A model generated the notes under the pieces. It was given only the letters and a program-made list of their open reading frames with translations, ran no database searches and was not told the DNA's origin. Of a DNA stretch of 64,000 bases, positions 9,503-19,195 are shown in pieces. The position numbers and the translations under genes were made by a program. The DNA lies in NCBI RefSeq assembly GCF_022900255.1, contig NZ_JALIRM010000006.1:122132-186131 (forward strand). The letters are read 5' to 3'. This DNA comes from Lederbergia wuyishanensis. GTDB lineage: Bacteria > Bacillota > Bacilli > Bacillales > Bacillaceae_C. Position 1 is the first letter of the stretch; every line of letters begins with the position of its first letter.

Positions 9503-10354
9503 ATGAAAATTCTAGTTACTGGCTCTAAAGGACAATTAGGACAAGCAGTGGTAGAGCAGTTAAAAACAAAGAAACAATATGAAATCTATAGTTTTGGAAA
9601 AGATGATTTTGATATTACAAACGAAACAATGGTGAATAATATTATCACCTCTGTAAAACCCGATTGGATTCTCCACTGTGCAGCCTATACAAACGTAGAA
9701 GCTGCCGAAGATGAAGGGAAGGAATTAAATTGGGAAATAAACGTTGTGGGATCAGCAAATATTGCAAAGTTGGCTAAAGCAAACGGGGCTAAATTAATTT
9801 ATATTAGCACTGATTACGTTTTTGATGGAACAAATGATAAACATTACGAAGTGGAAGATTCCACAAACCCTATTAATGAATATGGTCGTGCAAAATTGGC
9901 AGGGGAAAAGGAAGTATTACAACACTGTCCTAATGCTTATATTATAAGAACATCGTGGGTATTTGGTGAAAATGGGCATAATTTCGTATATACAATGCTA
10001 AAACTATCCAAGAAAATGGATAAATTAAAAGTTGTTAATGATCAATACGGACGCCCTACTTATGCCCCTGATTTAGCTGCATTTATGATTTACTTAGTCG
10101 ATAATAATAGTATTTCACCGGGAATATACCATTTCTCCAATGAAAATGAGTGCACATGGTATGAGTTTGCCACAGAAATATTAAAAGATAAAAATGTTGT
10201 AGTGGAGCCATGTACTTCAGACGAATTTCCTCAAAAGGCGGCTCGTCCAAAGCATTCTGTTCTGAGTCTTGAAAAAGTTAAATCTGTAGGATTTGAAATT
10301 CCGACATGGCAAAATGCTTTGTCTAGGTTTTTACAGAACGTAGAACAATACTAA
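9503..10354 (+). CDS. rmlD: dTDP-4-dehydrorhamnose reductase
   Basis: Last step of dTDP-L-rhamnose synthesis, an NAD(P)H-dependent reduction of the C4 keto group. Motifs are the nucleotide-binding GSKGQLGQ near residue 7, CAAYTNVEAAEDE near 65, STDYVFDG near 100, and the active-site YGRAKLAGE near 125. I start at ATG 9503, preceded by TTGGAGG; this gives 283 residues, the usual RmlD length. An open frame extends 22 codons further upstream inside rmlB but lacks a ribosome binding site. It is the last gene of the rml operon and is followed by a clear terminator. Confidence 0.94.
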   Translation: MKILVTGSKGQLGQAVVEQLKTKKQYEIYSFGKDDFDITNETMVNNIITSVKPDWILHCAAYTNVEAAEDEGKELNWEINVVGSANIAKLAKANGAKLIYISTDYVFDGTNDKHYEVEDSTNPINEYGRAKLAGEKEVLQHCPNAYIIRTSWVFGENGHNFVYTMLKLSKKMDKLKVVNDQYGRPTYAPDLAAFMIYLVDNNSISPGIYHFSNENECTWYEFATEILKDKNVVVEPCTSDEFPQKAARPKHSVLSLEKVKSVGFEIPTWQNALSRFLQNVEQY

Positions 10355-10367
10355 TAGTATAATAAAG

Positions 10368-10412
10368 TGGATAAAGGTCACCTTTAATTGAGGCTTCTTT
10401 ATCCATTTTTTT
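10368..10412 (+). terminator. Rho-independent terminator after rmlD
   Basis: The 9-bp stem TGGATAAAG (10368-10376) and CTTTATCCA (10397-10405) is followed by seven T. It closes the rmlACBD operon. Confidence 0.85.
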
Positions 10413-10960
10413 ATAATGAGCAAATTTTATATGATGAATTATGCAACAACGCAAGTTTCCCTCTATTAATGATTTTTAAAGGATGAACTGAGTAAGGAGC
10501 TTAAAAGATTGAATTAAATTCATTTGGATTTGATAAGAAATGAAAATTATTCTGTTATTTTGTATATAATTTAAAAAAGATGACAATGTCTATTAATTGT
10601 TGTACAAAAAATTCAAGTGGATAGAAAACAAATTGAAGAAGTAGAGATTTTTCCCCCGGATTTAATGAAGCACTACACGAAAGGGGAGAAAAATTCTTAA
10701 TTGGGTAAAATTGACTTAGAATTATTATGTTCATAGTGAGATTGAGCACCATGGACAAAAAGTGGCGTGAGGTTTCTTTCCTAGATATAAGGTATGGAGT
10801 CCCATGTATCTGTAGTTCATAAAAATCTTCTTAAATTATTCGGTCAATCGAATATTATATTAACATTTCATAAATTTTAGATATTAAGTATATATAAAAT
10901 GCTAAACTATTTTTGTTAGTTATTATATACTAGAATAAGTTGACAATAGAGAGGTAGAAT
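10413..10960 (+). other. Intergenic region without a recognisable gene
   Basis: About 550 bases between rmlD and the acyltransferase. Short frames are present on both strands but none has a family motif or a good ribosome binding site. The segment just before 10961 is very AT-rich and probably holds the promoter of the acyltransferase gene; I could not settle on a -35/-10 pair. Confidence 0.5.
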
Positions 10961-11989
10961 ATGGAACGTAATACAACACTAGATTTAATAAAATTCTTCG
11001 CTATAGTAGGGGTTGTCATAATCCACACAAAACCATTTTACGGAAATGAAATTGGTATTATCTTAAATAGTATTTCTCGTTCTGCTGTGCCTTTCTTTTT
11101 TATTGTATCTGGTTATTTATTTACAAAAAAGTTTAATAAAGATATATCCCGATATGGCAAACAAATAGTTAAATTAAGCAAACTTTACCTTAGTTGGTAT
11201 ATGGTGTATATGGTTTACGATATTTACATGCTAGTTACAAGAAATACCGACAAGACTATGTTTGAAAATATATATCAATATGCGCATGATAATTTAAACG
11301 TTATAAATATTATTTATTATGCATCTGGAACTAGTGGATATCAATTATGGTATTTACCTACACTTATTTTAAGCATAATAATTTTAACTGTATTCCTTTC
11401 TGTGAATAGACTTACGCATTTACTCATTGGCAGTTTGATTCTTCATTTATTTGGAATAATAGGGGAATCGTATACTTTCATTTTTGAGTTTTGGTTTCAA
11501 ATACGAGAGGTTATGTTTTTTGGACTTTTTTATACAACACTAGGGGCGTTCATAGCAAAAAAAGAAAAGACTTTCTATACTTTCCTTAAAGCAAAACATT
11601 ATTTGAAACTTTCATTAGTGTTTTTATTGATTCAAGTAGTTGAACGTTCTATCTTAATAAGTAAATTTGGAGAGTCTATTTCTGATGACTATGTGTTTTC
11701 AACTATATTTTCCAGCCTTTTTCTTTTTTTGTTTGCCTTGTTATCCCCAGGGATAGGGAAAAATTCAATACTTACTAAAGTAGGTGAAAACGCAGTAGGG
11801 ATTTTTGTGATTCATATCCTTGTAATGAGAATTGGCGATAGTATCTTCAAAGACATTGAGGATATTGTTGGTTATATTACTTGGAATTTGTTATACACAC
11901 CTATTATTGTAATTATTTCGTATTTATTATATCTACTTATTCAAAAATCTAAGAAACAAATATATGTCTTGAGGCAATATAGGAAATAA
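10961..11989 (+). CDS. Acyltransferase family 3 membrane protein (O-acetyltransferase-like)
   Basis: Integral membrane acyltransferase of the OafA/NolL/YrhL type, which transfers acetyl or similar groups to extracytoplasmic glycans. The first 15 residues hold the family signature LDLIKFFAIVGVVIIH with its conserved His (residue 22), then SRSAVPFFFIVSGYLF near 45-60; about ten hydrophobic spans follow across 342 residues. AGAGAGGTAG lies upstream of ATG 10961. Its substrate is unknown. Position between the teichoic/rhamnose genes and the capsule-type cassette makes teichoic acid or capsular sugar the natural guess. The gene stands alone, flanked by gene-poor DNA. Confidence 0.82.
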   Translation: MERNTTLDLIKFFAIVGVVIIHTKPFYGNEIGIILNSISRSAVPFFFIVSGYLFTKKFNKDISRYGKQIVKLSKLYLSWYMVYMVYDIYMLVTRNTDKTMFENIYQYAHDNLNVINIIYYASGTSGYQLWYLPTLILSIIILTVFLSVNRLTHLLIGSLILHLFGIIGESYTFIFEFWFQIREVMFFGLFYTTLGAFIAKKEKTFYTFLKAKHYLKLSLVFLLIQVVERSILISKFGESISDDYVFSTIFSSLFLFLFALLSPGIGKNSILTKVGENAVGIFVIHILVMRIGDSIFKDIEDIVGYITWNLLYTPIIVIISYLLYLLIQKSKKQIYVLRQYRK

Positions 11990-12370
11990 AAGATACACGC
12001 AATATAATTCGAACTACAATGTAATAGATGAATAGAAAGATTGTAAATGATACATTCTGTCATAAAAAGCTAAAGAAGTCAGACTTGTAATATATGCAGT
12101 AATGATCGTTACATTAAATATTTTGAAGCAAGGAAAGCATAAGTCATCGTCGAGAACTATTGGATGTAGAATTAGCATTAGAGCTTGTAGTGTTCTTTTT
12201 TAGGCTAAAATTTTTTAATGACTTATTCTAGTTGGGTAAAGGGATCTCAATGAGGTATCTACTCGATGGCCTAACCAGAGGTAAACTTTATCGAATCATC
12301 CATGAATTCTGCTTTTTTCTGTAAAAACATTTAAATTTAAAAAATAAGAGATGGGGATGAGTAGGAAACG
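11990..12370 (+). other. Gene-poor DNA before the broken acyltransferase
   Basis: About 380 bases with stops in all frames and no recognised protein relic or RNA structure. The last part, near 12345-12365, looks like a former start region: AAGAGATGGGGATGAG. Confidence 0.45.
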
Positions 12371-13435
12371 TATTATGAACTGGATTCATTAAGAGACCTT
12401 GCAGCGTTAACTGTAGTATTAAATCATTATTTAAACATCTTCCCTGTAATTAAAGACCAAGGAGTTATTTCAAATAATTTTATAAATGAATTAAAATATA
12501 GTCCCTTGCATATAACCTGGGCGGGCCATGAAGCAGTTGTTTTATTTTTTTTTGTTAAGTGGTTTTGTTCTGGCACTCCCTTTTTATAATAAAGGGAAAG
12601 AATTTTATTATTTTCCTTATATAATAAAAAGAACGTTTAAATTTTCCCTACCTTTTTACTTTTTCAACTGCAGCGATTCTATCGTATTTTCTATCAAAAG
12701 GGGGAATAAGTTCACTTAGTCAGGTTTAATGGTGTGTGGGAAAAGCCTTTTAAAAAAGAATAATTTGTTTTTAGGAAAATATGAAAATGGCAAATTTGCT
12801 CCTGTTTTTTGGTCTTTAATACAAGAAATGCTAATTTCAATCATTTTTCCTTTTTTAATGTTTTTTGTATTACGCAAACACTGGTTTAATAATCTGTTAT
12901 TTTTTGCAGTAATATCTTTTCTGTCTATGGATAATATATTAAGAAAATATCTTGCTATAGATCACTTGCTGCTAACGCTACACTATAGTTTTGTTTTTGT
13001 GATAGGAACAATTTTAGCTAAGAACAAAAATATACTTGTTAATCTTTTTCAAAAAAAACCAGTATGATTATATACTTAACCGTGGTAGTTTTTACTACAA
13101 TATCAAGAATACACAAACCTTCTATTAAATATTTAATGACATCAATTGGGGGAAGCGTCTTTATTGTTGTGGCACTATCAGGTGTAATTTCCAAGTTTCT
13201 ATTATTAAAACCACTTAAGTTTTTAGGGAAGATTTCTTACAGTATATATCTTTATCATACTGTTCCCGTGTTCTCGTTTATTTATTTATTTATTTTATGG
13301 GGAAATATTAATTCTAATAATACTATTAATAGCTTTTTTGCAACTTTAGTTTCAGCTATCTTATCATACTATTTTATTGAAAAACCCTTTACTGCTGTTA
13401 TTTTGATTTTAGTAGATTTGAAGCTTTTTGTGTAA
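12371..13435 (+). pseudogene. Frameshifted acyltransferase family 3 gene
   Basis: Four successive reading frames together rebuild one acyltransferase of about 355 codons. The first frame gives ELDSLRDLAALTVVLNHY and then LHITWAGHEAVVLFFF. The second, from about 12553, continues LLSGFVLALPFYNKGKEF. The third (12729-13067) gives FAPVFWSLIQEMLISIIFPF, and the fourth (13064-13435) gives KFLGKISYSIYLYHT and YYFIEKPF. The signature RDLAAL/NHY and WAGHEAV segments identify the OafA-like family. Lesions coincide with a T9 run (12545-12553) and an A8 run (13051-13058), plus a less clear break near 12700. A stop codon in frame (12362-12364) sits where the start should be. It is most simply a dead gene. 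Confidence 0.85.
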
Positions 13436-14038
13436 AAACTTCAGTAGTAAATTCTTTATTAGCAAAAAAATGTAGAAATTGTTATGTAATAATATTATTT
13501 TTTTCAAATTTATTAGTTAAGAACTAACCCTATAATTATTTGCTTTAGCAGAAGTTAGAATAATTCAATCGTTTTATGAGTAATTTCAACTTCTGTTACC
13601 ACTAATATAACATATTGTTCTATCTATTTTAGGAAATGGAAGAAAGTAACTGGTCTTCTTTTTTCTTAGAAGAATATCAAAATGCAAAAAAGAGAAAGCT
13701 AAGAAATGTTGTACGAGCTATAATACATCTCTTCAATTACTAACACTTATATTACAACCGTTTATCATATTTTAAAAAATATGTAATATTATAGTTAAAA
13801 AGTAGTAAATAACAATTCAAATAAAAAAAATACTATGATATAATCTTCTAGAAATGTACCATGATATATAGATCATTTCTGTTTTAATATTCAAATCAAA
13901 GGTTAATACTTGTAAGTATACATTTGATAACAAACTCAAAGTTAATTTATCATCCTGCTAAATAAAAAAAACGGTACTCAACCCAAAATATAACTAATGG
14001 TTTATTGGTTATTTCTGATATGAGAGAAGACTCACTTT
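13436..14038 (+). other. AT-rich region without recognisable genes
   Basis: About 600 bases between the acyltransferase pseudogene and the phosphatase relic. Stops are dense in every frame. A TATAAT-like element occurs at about 13837 but I see no matching -35 box or gene. No RNA structure was recognised. Confidence 0.45.
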
Positions 14039-14203
14039 AGCAGTTGATGCAAATAGTACGGATGCACGAGACTTTAAAGTTTCTGAGGCTTTTATGTTAC
14101 TAATGTATTACTTTACATAATGCAGTGCAAATTGCATCGGAAAAAGATTAATACAAGGAAATTCCAAAATAAATAAAGAGAGAAGATATTCGAATTATTT
14201 TAG
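14039..14203 (+). pseudogene. Relic of the C-terminus of a CpsB/YwqE-type tyrosine-protein phosphatase
   Basis: Conceptual translation with frame changes gives DANSTDARDFKVSEAF, then NAVQIASEKD and YKEIPK, ending in KIFELF followed by TAG at 14201-14203. This order matches the C-terminus of CpsB/YwqE PHP-family phosphatases (HFIASDAHN..R.F.M.EA, ENAE.I, Y.E.P..IK, K.FGLF stop). These enzymes dephosphorylate the tyrosine kinase that controls capsule or exopolysaccharide chain length. At least three frame changes show it is dead. It sits just before a Wzx/Wzy cassette, where an intact copy would normally be found. A better preserved relic lies at 45.6-46.0 kb. Confidence 0.65.
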
Positions 14204-14483
14204 AATAAAGATATTTCGATTATTTTTTTATCTATAATGTTATTTCGAAATGCTCTATTTAATTGCATGTGTTTCATGAAATAACAAGTATCGGTAATGT
14301 CTCCTATCCGATATCATTGGAGGCACTCGGTCATGCTGTGGGTGGAAAACTACCTTAGACACGATTTGTTGTCGATAGTATGGTGAGAGGGGGGGTTAGA
14401 TGCCCTATCTGAAAAATTTTATATTAAACAAACAATCTATTATTCTAAACATAAAGGATAAAAGGATTTTGCAAATTACCTAT
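14204..14483 (+). other. Leader region upstream of the polysaccharide cassette
   Basis: About 280 bases with no intact gene. A frame near 14289-14400 reads YPISLEALGHAVGGKLP, a stop, then TRFVVDSMVRGG; it looks like protein decay but I do not recognise the family. A partial repeat of the preceding relic end (AAGATATTTCGATTATTTTTTT) lies at 14208-14230. Confidence 0.4.
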
Positions 14484-14535
14484 ATAAATGTCTAATGAAA
14501 GTATATATTCCTATATACTTTCATTAGACATTTAT
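14484..14535 (+). repeat. Perfect 24-bp inverted repeat with a 4-base loop
   Basis: The left arm 14484-14507 (begins ATAAATGTCTAATGAAAG) and the right arm 14512-14535 are exact reverse complements over 24 bases, separated by TTCC. It ends 34 bases before the TTG start of the first cassette gene and 20 bases before its ribosome binding site. There is no T tract directly after it, so it is not a standard terminator. It could be a leader hairpin, an mRNA 5' stabiliser or the end of a small mobile repeat. Confidence 0.9.
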
Positions 14536-14569
14536 TGACATTTTATTAATTGAAAAGAAGGGAAAACAT

Positions 14570-16411
14570 TTGACTTATCAAAAGCGCGTTCCGTTGTTGA
14601 TGTTATTAGACTCAATCATTGTATTATTTTCCATCTATTTAGGATACTTCATCTTGCATCCTTATTCTGCCTTTTATACATCAAAATTGTTACTTATTAG
14701 CTCTATTATCTTGCTTATTAGTCACCATACTTTTGCTTTTATATATCGCCTTTATAATAAAGTATGGGAATATGCAAGTGTTGGAGAAGTAGTTACAATT
14801 GCAAAAGCCGTTACGCTATCGATTTTAACGGCTGCCTTCGCCCAAAAGATTGGAACTGGACATATATATGTAAGTGTATTATTCATCACTTGGATGCTTC
14901 ATATTTTGTTAATCGGCGGATCTCGATTCTCATGGAGGATGTACAGAGATCGTTATATAAAGTCAAATCATGAAAAAAGAAGGACATTAATTGTCGGAGC
15001 AGGTTCAGCTGGTACAACCGTTGCAAGGCAGCTTCTTCATAATAATGATATTGATATAGAGCCAGTTGCATTTGTTGATGATGATATAACAAAGTATAAG
15101 CTAGAAATTTACGGTATTTCCGTATGCGGTGATATAGAGCATATTCCGGAAATTGTTAAAAATGAAAATATAAAAGACATTATTATCGCGATTCCTTCAT
15201 TAACAAAAGCTGAAATAAGGAGAATTTATGAAATATGTGCAAAAACAGATGCAATGATTAAAATCATGCCGATGATTGAAGACATTATGACAGGAAAACT
15301 ATCTGTGAATGCGATTCGTAACGTAGAGGTAGAAGACTTATTAGGACGTGATCCTGTTGAACTCGATATTAGTAGCATTTCTGAATCAATCATGGGTACG
15401 ACTGTTCTTGTAACAGGTGCTGGAGGTTCCATTGGCTCAGAAATATGTAGGCAAATTTGTAAATTTAACCCCAAAAAACTCATCCTTCTTGGACATGGAG
15501 AGTTTAGTATATATAACATTGACATGGAATTGCGCAACATATATGGGAAACAAATAGAAATCATTCCTATCATAGCTGACGTACAAGACCGAGCTTGTAT
15601 GTTTGAAGTGATGGAAAAATATCTACCAGATGTCGTATATCATGCTGCGGCCCATAAGCATGTTCCGTTGATGGAGTATAATCCGAGAGAAGCTGTGAAA
15701 AACAATATATATGGAACAAAAAATGTAGCGGAGGCGTCAGAAACGTTTGGGGTTCACACGTTTGTCCTTATTTCAACTGATAAAGCTGTTAACCCACCAA
15801 ATGTCATGGGAGCAACAAAGCGAATAGCAGAAATGATCATTCAAAACTTAGCAAAAGAAAGCAATACAAAATTTGTTGCCGTGAGATTCGGAAATGTACT
15901 CGGAAGTCGAGGAAGTGTTATCCCTTTATTTAAAAAACAAATTGAAAAAGGTGGACCTGTTACAGTTACTCATCCAGATATGACAAGATACTTCATGACT
16001 ATTCCAGAAGCATCAAAACTTGTTATCCAGGCAGGGACATTAGCCCGTGGTGGAGAAGTTTTCGTGCTTGATATGGGCGAACCTGTGAAAATATCAGACC
16101 TTGCTAAAAACTTAATCACCCTTTCTGGATATTCAATAGAAGAAATCGGAATTGAGTACAGTGGAATTCGACCAGGTGAGAAGATGTACGAGGAATTATT
16201 AAATGAAAATGAAATTCAGGAGAAGCAAATCTTCCCGAAAATTCACATTGGAAAAGCAGAACCGCTTGAAAAAAAGGAATTATTCAATCTGATTAGTAGT
16301 TTTAATGAAATGACTACTGACCAATTAAAAGAAACAGTTATTTCTGTAGCAAACAATAAAGAAGTAGTAAAAGGCAGTAAAACACGGAGGGTATTAATTG
16401 AACACAGTTAA
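14570..16411 (+). CDS. CapD/PglF/EpsC-type nucleotide-sugar 4,6-dehydratase
   Basis: Membrane-anchored enzyme expected to convert UDP-GlcNAc to the 4-keto-6-deoxy intermediate used for diNAcBac, FucNAc or QuiNAc sugars. Four hydrophobic spans occupy residues about 8-115. A first Rossmann-like domain starts at [13 protein letters not shown] (from 143) and the catalytic SDR domain at [14 protein letters not shown] (about 284). The active-site region reads [17 protein letters not shown] near 405, the family variant with Met in place of the usual Tyr before the Lys. The 613-residue length fits CapD/WbpM/PglF. Translation starts at TTG 14570 with GAAGGGAAA upstream. It is the first gene of the cassette and overlaps galU by 14 bases. 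Confidence 0.88.
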   Translation: MTYQKRVPLLMLLDSIIVLFSIYLGYFILHPYSAFYTSKLLLISSIILLISHHTFAFIYRLYNKVWEYASVGEVVTIAKAVTLSILTAAFAQKIGTGHIYVSVLFITWMLHILLIGGSRFSWRMYRDRYIKSNHEKRRTLIVGAGSAGTTVARQLLHNNDIDIEPVAFVDDDITKYKLEIYGISVCGDIEHIPEIVKNENIKDIIIAIPSLTKAEIRRIYEICAKTDAMIKIMPMIEDIMTGKLSVNAIRNVEVEDLLGRDPVELDISSISESIMGTTVLVTGAGGSIGSEICRQICKFNPKKLILLGHGEFSIYNIDMELRNIYGKQIEIIPIIADVQDRACMFEVMEKYLPDVVYHAAAHKHVPLMEYNPREAVKNNIYGTKNVAEASETFGVHTFVLISTDKAVNPPNVMGATKRIAEMIIQNLAKESNTKFVAVRFGNVLGSRGSVIPLFKKQIEKGGPVTVTHPDMTRYFMTIPEASKLVIQAGTLARGGEVFVLDMGEPVKISDLAKNLITLSGYSIEEIGIEYSGIRPGEKMYEELLNENEIQEKQIFPKIHIGKAEPLEKKELFNLISSFNEMTTDQLKETVISVANNKEVVKGSKTRRVLIEHS

Positions 16412-17273
16412 AAAAGCTATCATACCTGCAGCGGGACTAGGAACTAGATTTTTACCCGCTACAAAGGCAATGCCGAAAGAAATGCTTCCGATTGTTGATA
16501 AACCAACAATCCAATATATCGTTGAAGAAGCTATTGATTCGGGTATTGAAGATATCATTATAGTTACCGGTAAAGGGAAACGTGCGATTGAGGATCATTT
16601 CGATAATAATTTTGAGCTTGAAGACAATCTTGTGAAAAAAGAAAAATATGACTTACTTAAAAAGGTAAGACAATCATCAAATGTAGATATTCATTATATT
16701 AGACAAAAAGAACCAAAGGGTTTAGGACATGCTGTTTGGTGTGCAAGGAAATTTATTGGGGATGAGCCGTTCGCAGTACTTTTGGGTGATGATATTGTAC
16801 AAGCAGAAAAACCTAGTTTAAAGCAATTAATCCAGCAATTCGAAGGGAAACAGCGTTCGGTAGTTGGTGTACAGCAAGTCCCGGAGGAAGAAACACACCG
16901 ATATGGTATAGTGAATCCCAGCTCGAATCAAGGAAGGCTCTATGAAGTAAATACATTTGTTGAAAAGCCAAAACAAGGCACTGCACCATCAAATCTTGCA
17001 ATCATTGGTAGGTATGTATTCACTCCAGAAATATTTACTTTCTTAGATAAACAAGAAATTGGGGCAGGCGGTGAAATTCAGCTTACAGATGCAATTCAAA
17101 AATTGAATGAATCACAAAAAGTATACGCATATGAATTCGAAGGAAAACGATATGATGTTGGAGATAAATTAGGGTTTATTAAGACGTCGATTGAGATGGC
17201 GTTACAGGATAGTGAATTAAGGGAACAGTTACTTGTATATCTTGACGGATTGTTGGTGAAGATTGAACAATAG
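16398..17273 (+). CDS. galU: UTP-glucose-1-phosphate uridylyltransferase
   Basis: Makes UDP-glucose from UTP and glucose-1-phosphate for glycan synthesis. The nucleotidyltransferase signature [20 protein letters not shown] occupies residues 10-29; [14 protein letters not shown] near 55, LGDDIVQAE near 130 and FVEKP near 190 complete the family pattern. The 291-residue length is standard for GalU/GtaB. The start is TTG 16398, seven bases after CGGAGG, overlapping the end of the dehydratase gene. A strong terminator follows, so this and the dehydratase form a two-gene unit. Confidence 0.93.
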   Translation: MNTVKKAIIPAAGLGTRFLPATKAMPKEMLPIVDKPTIQYIVEEAIDSGIEDIIIVTGKGKRAIEDHFDNNFELEDNLVKKEKYDLLKKVRQSSNVDIHYIRQKEPKGLGHAVWCARKFIGDEPFAVLLGDDIVQAEKPSLKQLIQQFEGKQRSVVGVQQVPEEETHRYGIVNPSSNQGRLYEVNTFVEKPKQGTAPSNLAIIGRYVFTPEIFTFLDKQEIGAGGEIQLTDAIQKLNESQKVYAYEFEGKRYDVGDKLGFIKTSIEMALQDSELREQLLVYLDGLLVKIEQ

Positions 17274-17276
17274 GGT

Positions 17277-17329
17277 AAAAAGCCCTGTCCATATTATTTA
17301 CTGTGGTAATATATGGACAGGGCTTTTTT
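17277..17329 (+). terminator. Strong rho-independent terminator after galU
   Basis: The arms AAAAGCCCTGTCCATAT (from 17277) and ATATGGACAGGGCTTTTTT (from 17311) give a stem of about 14 bp or more with a T6-7 tract. The A tract on the left makes it potentially bidirectional. About 290 bases without genes then lead to the next operon. Confidence 0.92.
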
Positions 17330-17625
17330 AGGTTGAATTTAACTTTCAAATTGAAAGTGGAATGCAGGTTGTAGTTGTAGAGTTATCACTAATTATATGT
17401 TCCATAAATATTATAGGGGAAAAAAATAAATATGTTTTATTTGTGGTATTTTTGTAAGAATAAAGTAAAAAAATATTCGGGGCAGAATTTATGTTATAGG
17501 AGCATCAAGCTTGAGAATTTTCAGTGAAACATAAATGAAATTTTAGTTGGTAGTAGTTAGTTGAAAATAATAGGATCTTATTTAAGTGTTATTTACTAAA
17601 TAACTTTAGAAGGAGTGTTTATGAT

Positions 17626-18255
17626 ATGTATTTAATAGTTAAAAGACTAATAGATATTATAGTTTCATTAGTAGGGCTAGTATTGCTATCACCATTATTT
17701 TTAATACTAATAATTGCTATCAAACTAGATTCAAAAGGATCCTGTCTATTTAAACAAAAACGTGTAGGTAGATACAAAACTCATTTTAATATTTTAAAAT
17801 TCCGTACAATGAAAATAGACGCACCAAAGGAGACTCCTACCCACTTATTAAAGGATCCAGATCAATATATTACCAAGGTTGGTAAGTTCCTTAGAAAAAC
17901 CTCACTTGATGAATTACCTCAAATTTGGAATATTTTTGTTGGAGATATGAGTATGATAGGGCCAAGACCTGCCTTATGGAATCAGTATGATTTGATTGTT
18001 GAACGGGATAAATATGGTGCAAATGAAGTATTACCTGGACTAACCGGATGGGCGCAGATTAATGGAAGAGATGAACTGCCTATTGAGGTTAAAGCGAAAC
18101 TAGATGGGGTGTATGTGAAAAATATTAGTTTTTGGATGGATATTAAGTGCTTCTTTCTGACCATAGTTAGCGTAATGAAAAACGATGGAGTCGTGGAAGG
18201 TGGCACTGGAGCTATAAAGAAAGTTTCAAATATTGAGAACAACAGCTCATCTTAA
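17626..18255 (+). CDS. Initiating sugar-phosphate transferase (PglC/EpsL-type)
   Basis: Predicted monotopic phosphoglycosyl transferase that loads the first sugar-1-phosphate onto undecaprenyl phosphate, starting assembly of the repeat unit. One N-terminal re-entrant hydrophobic segment (residues 8-31, LIDIIVSLVGLVLLSPLFLI) is followed by FKQKRVGR, FRTM, the catalytic Asp-Glu in TSLDELPQ near 88-95, GDMSMIGPRPAL and PGLTGWAQINGRDELP. At 209 residues it is the short PglC-like form without the extra membrane domain of WbaP. ATG 17626 lies ten bases after AGAAGGAG. With the CapD/PglF-type dehydratase and a PglA-like GT4 nearby, a diNAcBac- or HexNAc-initiated glycan is plausible. Confidence 0.9.
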   Translation: MYLIVKRLIDIIVSLVGLVLLSPLFLILIIAIKLDSKGSCLFKQKRVGRYKTHFNILKFRTMKIDAPKETPTHLLKDPDQYITKVGKFLRKTSLDELPQIWNIFVGDMSMIGPRPALWNQYDLIVERDKYGANEVLPGLTGWAQINGRDELPIEVKAKLDGVYVKNISFWMDIKCFFLTIVSVMKNDGVVEGGTGAIKKVSNIENNSSS

Positions 18256-18278
18256 AAGTAAAAAAAGAGGTGCACAAA

Positions 18279-19175
18279 TTGTTATTAGTAACGGGAATAA
18301 CTGGACATACAGGAAGATACTTTTTACAGGAACTCATTAATAACAAATATGACGGTCCAATTCGCTGTATTGTTAGAGAAACATCCGACACTTCCTTATT
18401 GGAAAATAGTGAGCTATTTATAGAAAAAGTTGTTGGAGATTTAGATAATCCAAAATTTATTAATGCTGTGATGAGTGGTATTGAAGCAGTAATGCATATA
18501 TATAATATTCATCATTCAATTAATATAGTAGAAGCTGCTATCAGGAATAAGGTCAAAAGAGTAATTCTAGTACACACTACAGGGATATACTCGAAATATA
18601 AAAATGCTTCAGATGGATATAAGACAATAGAACAAGAACTTGAGAAAATAAAAAATGACCCTGAATGTTCAACAAGTATTACAATTCTGAGACCTTCAAT
18701 GATCTATGGAGATCTTTGTGATAGAAATATGAGTAAGTTTATTAAGATGGTAGATAAGCTTAGAATTATACCAGTTATAAACGGGGGAAATAGTTTGATC
18801 CAACCAGTAAATGCTAGAGATTTAGGTAAGGCATTTTATACTGTTTTAATGAGTCCAGATGAAACTGATGGGAATACTTACGATTTAACCGGTGAAAGAC
18901 CAATTAAAATTATAGATGTGTTTAAACTAATAAGTAAAGAACTAAATAAAAATACAATTTTTATTAGTGTCCCATTAAGTTTAGGGGTATGGATGGCAAG
19001 AGTTCTTAAAACAATAACATCAGGTAAAATTGATTTTATTGAGAGAGTTCAAAGAATGGGGGAAGACAGAAGTTATTCCCATGATAAAGCCTCTAATAAT
19101 TTTGGATATCATCCAATGAGTTTTGAAAAAGGCATTCGCATTGAGGTTCAGCAGCACTTAGGAAAAAGGGTTTAA
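18279..19175 (+). CDS. NAD-dependent epimerase/reductase-like SDR
   Basis: Atypical extended SDR of about 298 residues with the nucleotide-binding motif TGITGHTGR near the N-terminus and an ILVHTTGIYSKYKNA segment near 90-105 in place of the usual YxxxK region; RPSMIYGD follows near 145. The sequence resembles NmrA/UDP-sugar reductase-like proteins of O-antigen and capsule clusters. A reductase acting on the 4-keto sugar made by the CapD-type enzyme is a reasonable inference but not proven. I chose TTG 18279 because AAAGAGGTG sits six bases upstream; GTG 18270, in the same frame, overlaps that site and adds three residues. Confidence 0.72.
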   Translation: MLLVTGITGHTGRYFLQELINNKYDGPIRCIVRETSDTSLLENSELFIEKVVGDLDNPKFINAVMSGIEAVMHIYNIHHSINIVEAAIRNKVKRVILVHTTGIYSKYKNASDGYKTIEQELEKIKNDPECSTSITILRPSMIYGDLCDRNMSKFIKMVDKLRIIPVINGGNSLIQPVNARDLGKAFYTVLMSPDETDGNTYDLTGERPIKIIDVFKLISKELNKNTIFISVPLSLGVWMARVLKTITSGKIDFIERVQRMGEDRSYSHDKASNNFGYHPMSFEKGIRIEVQQHLGKRV

Positions 19176-19195
19176 ATAATCATAGGAGCGTTTTT

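Noticed and set aside
10555..10758. Minus-strand frame of 67 codons after rmlD
   Set aside because: No motif and no ribosome binding site; the plus strand of the same stretch is equally featureless.
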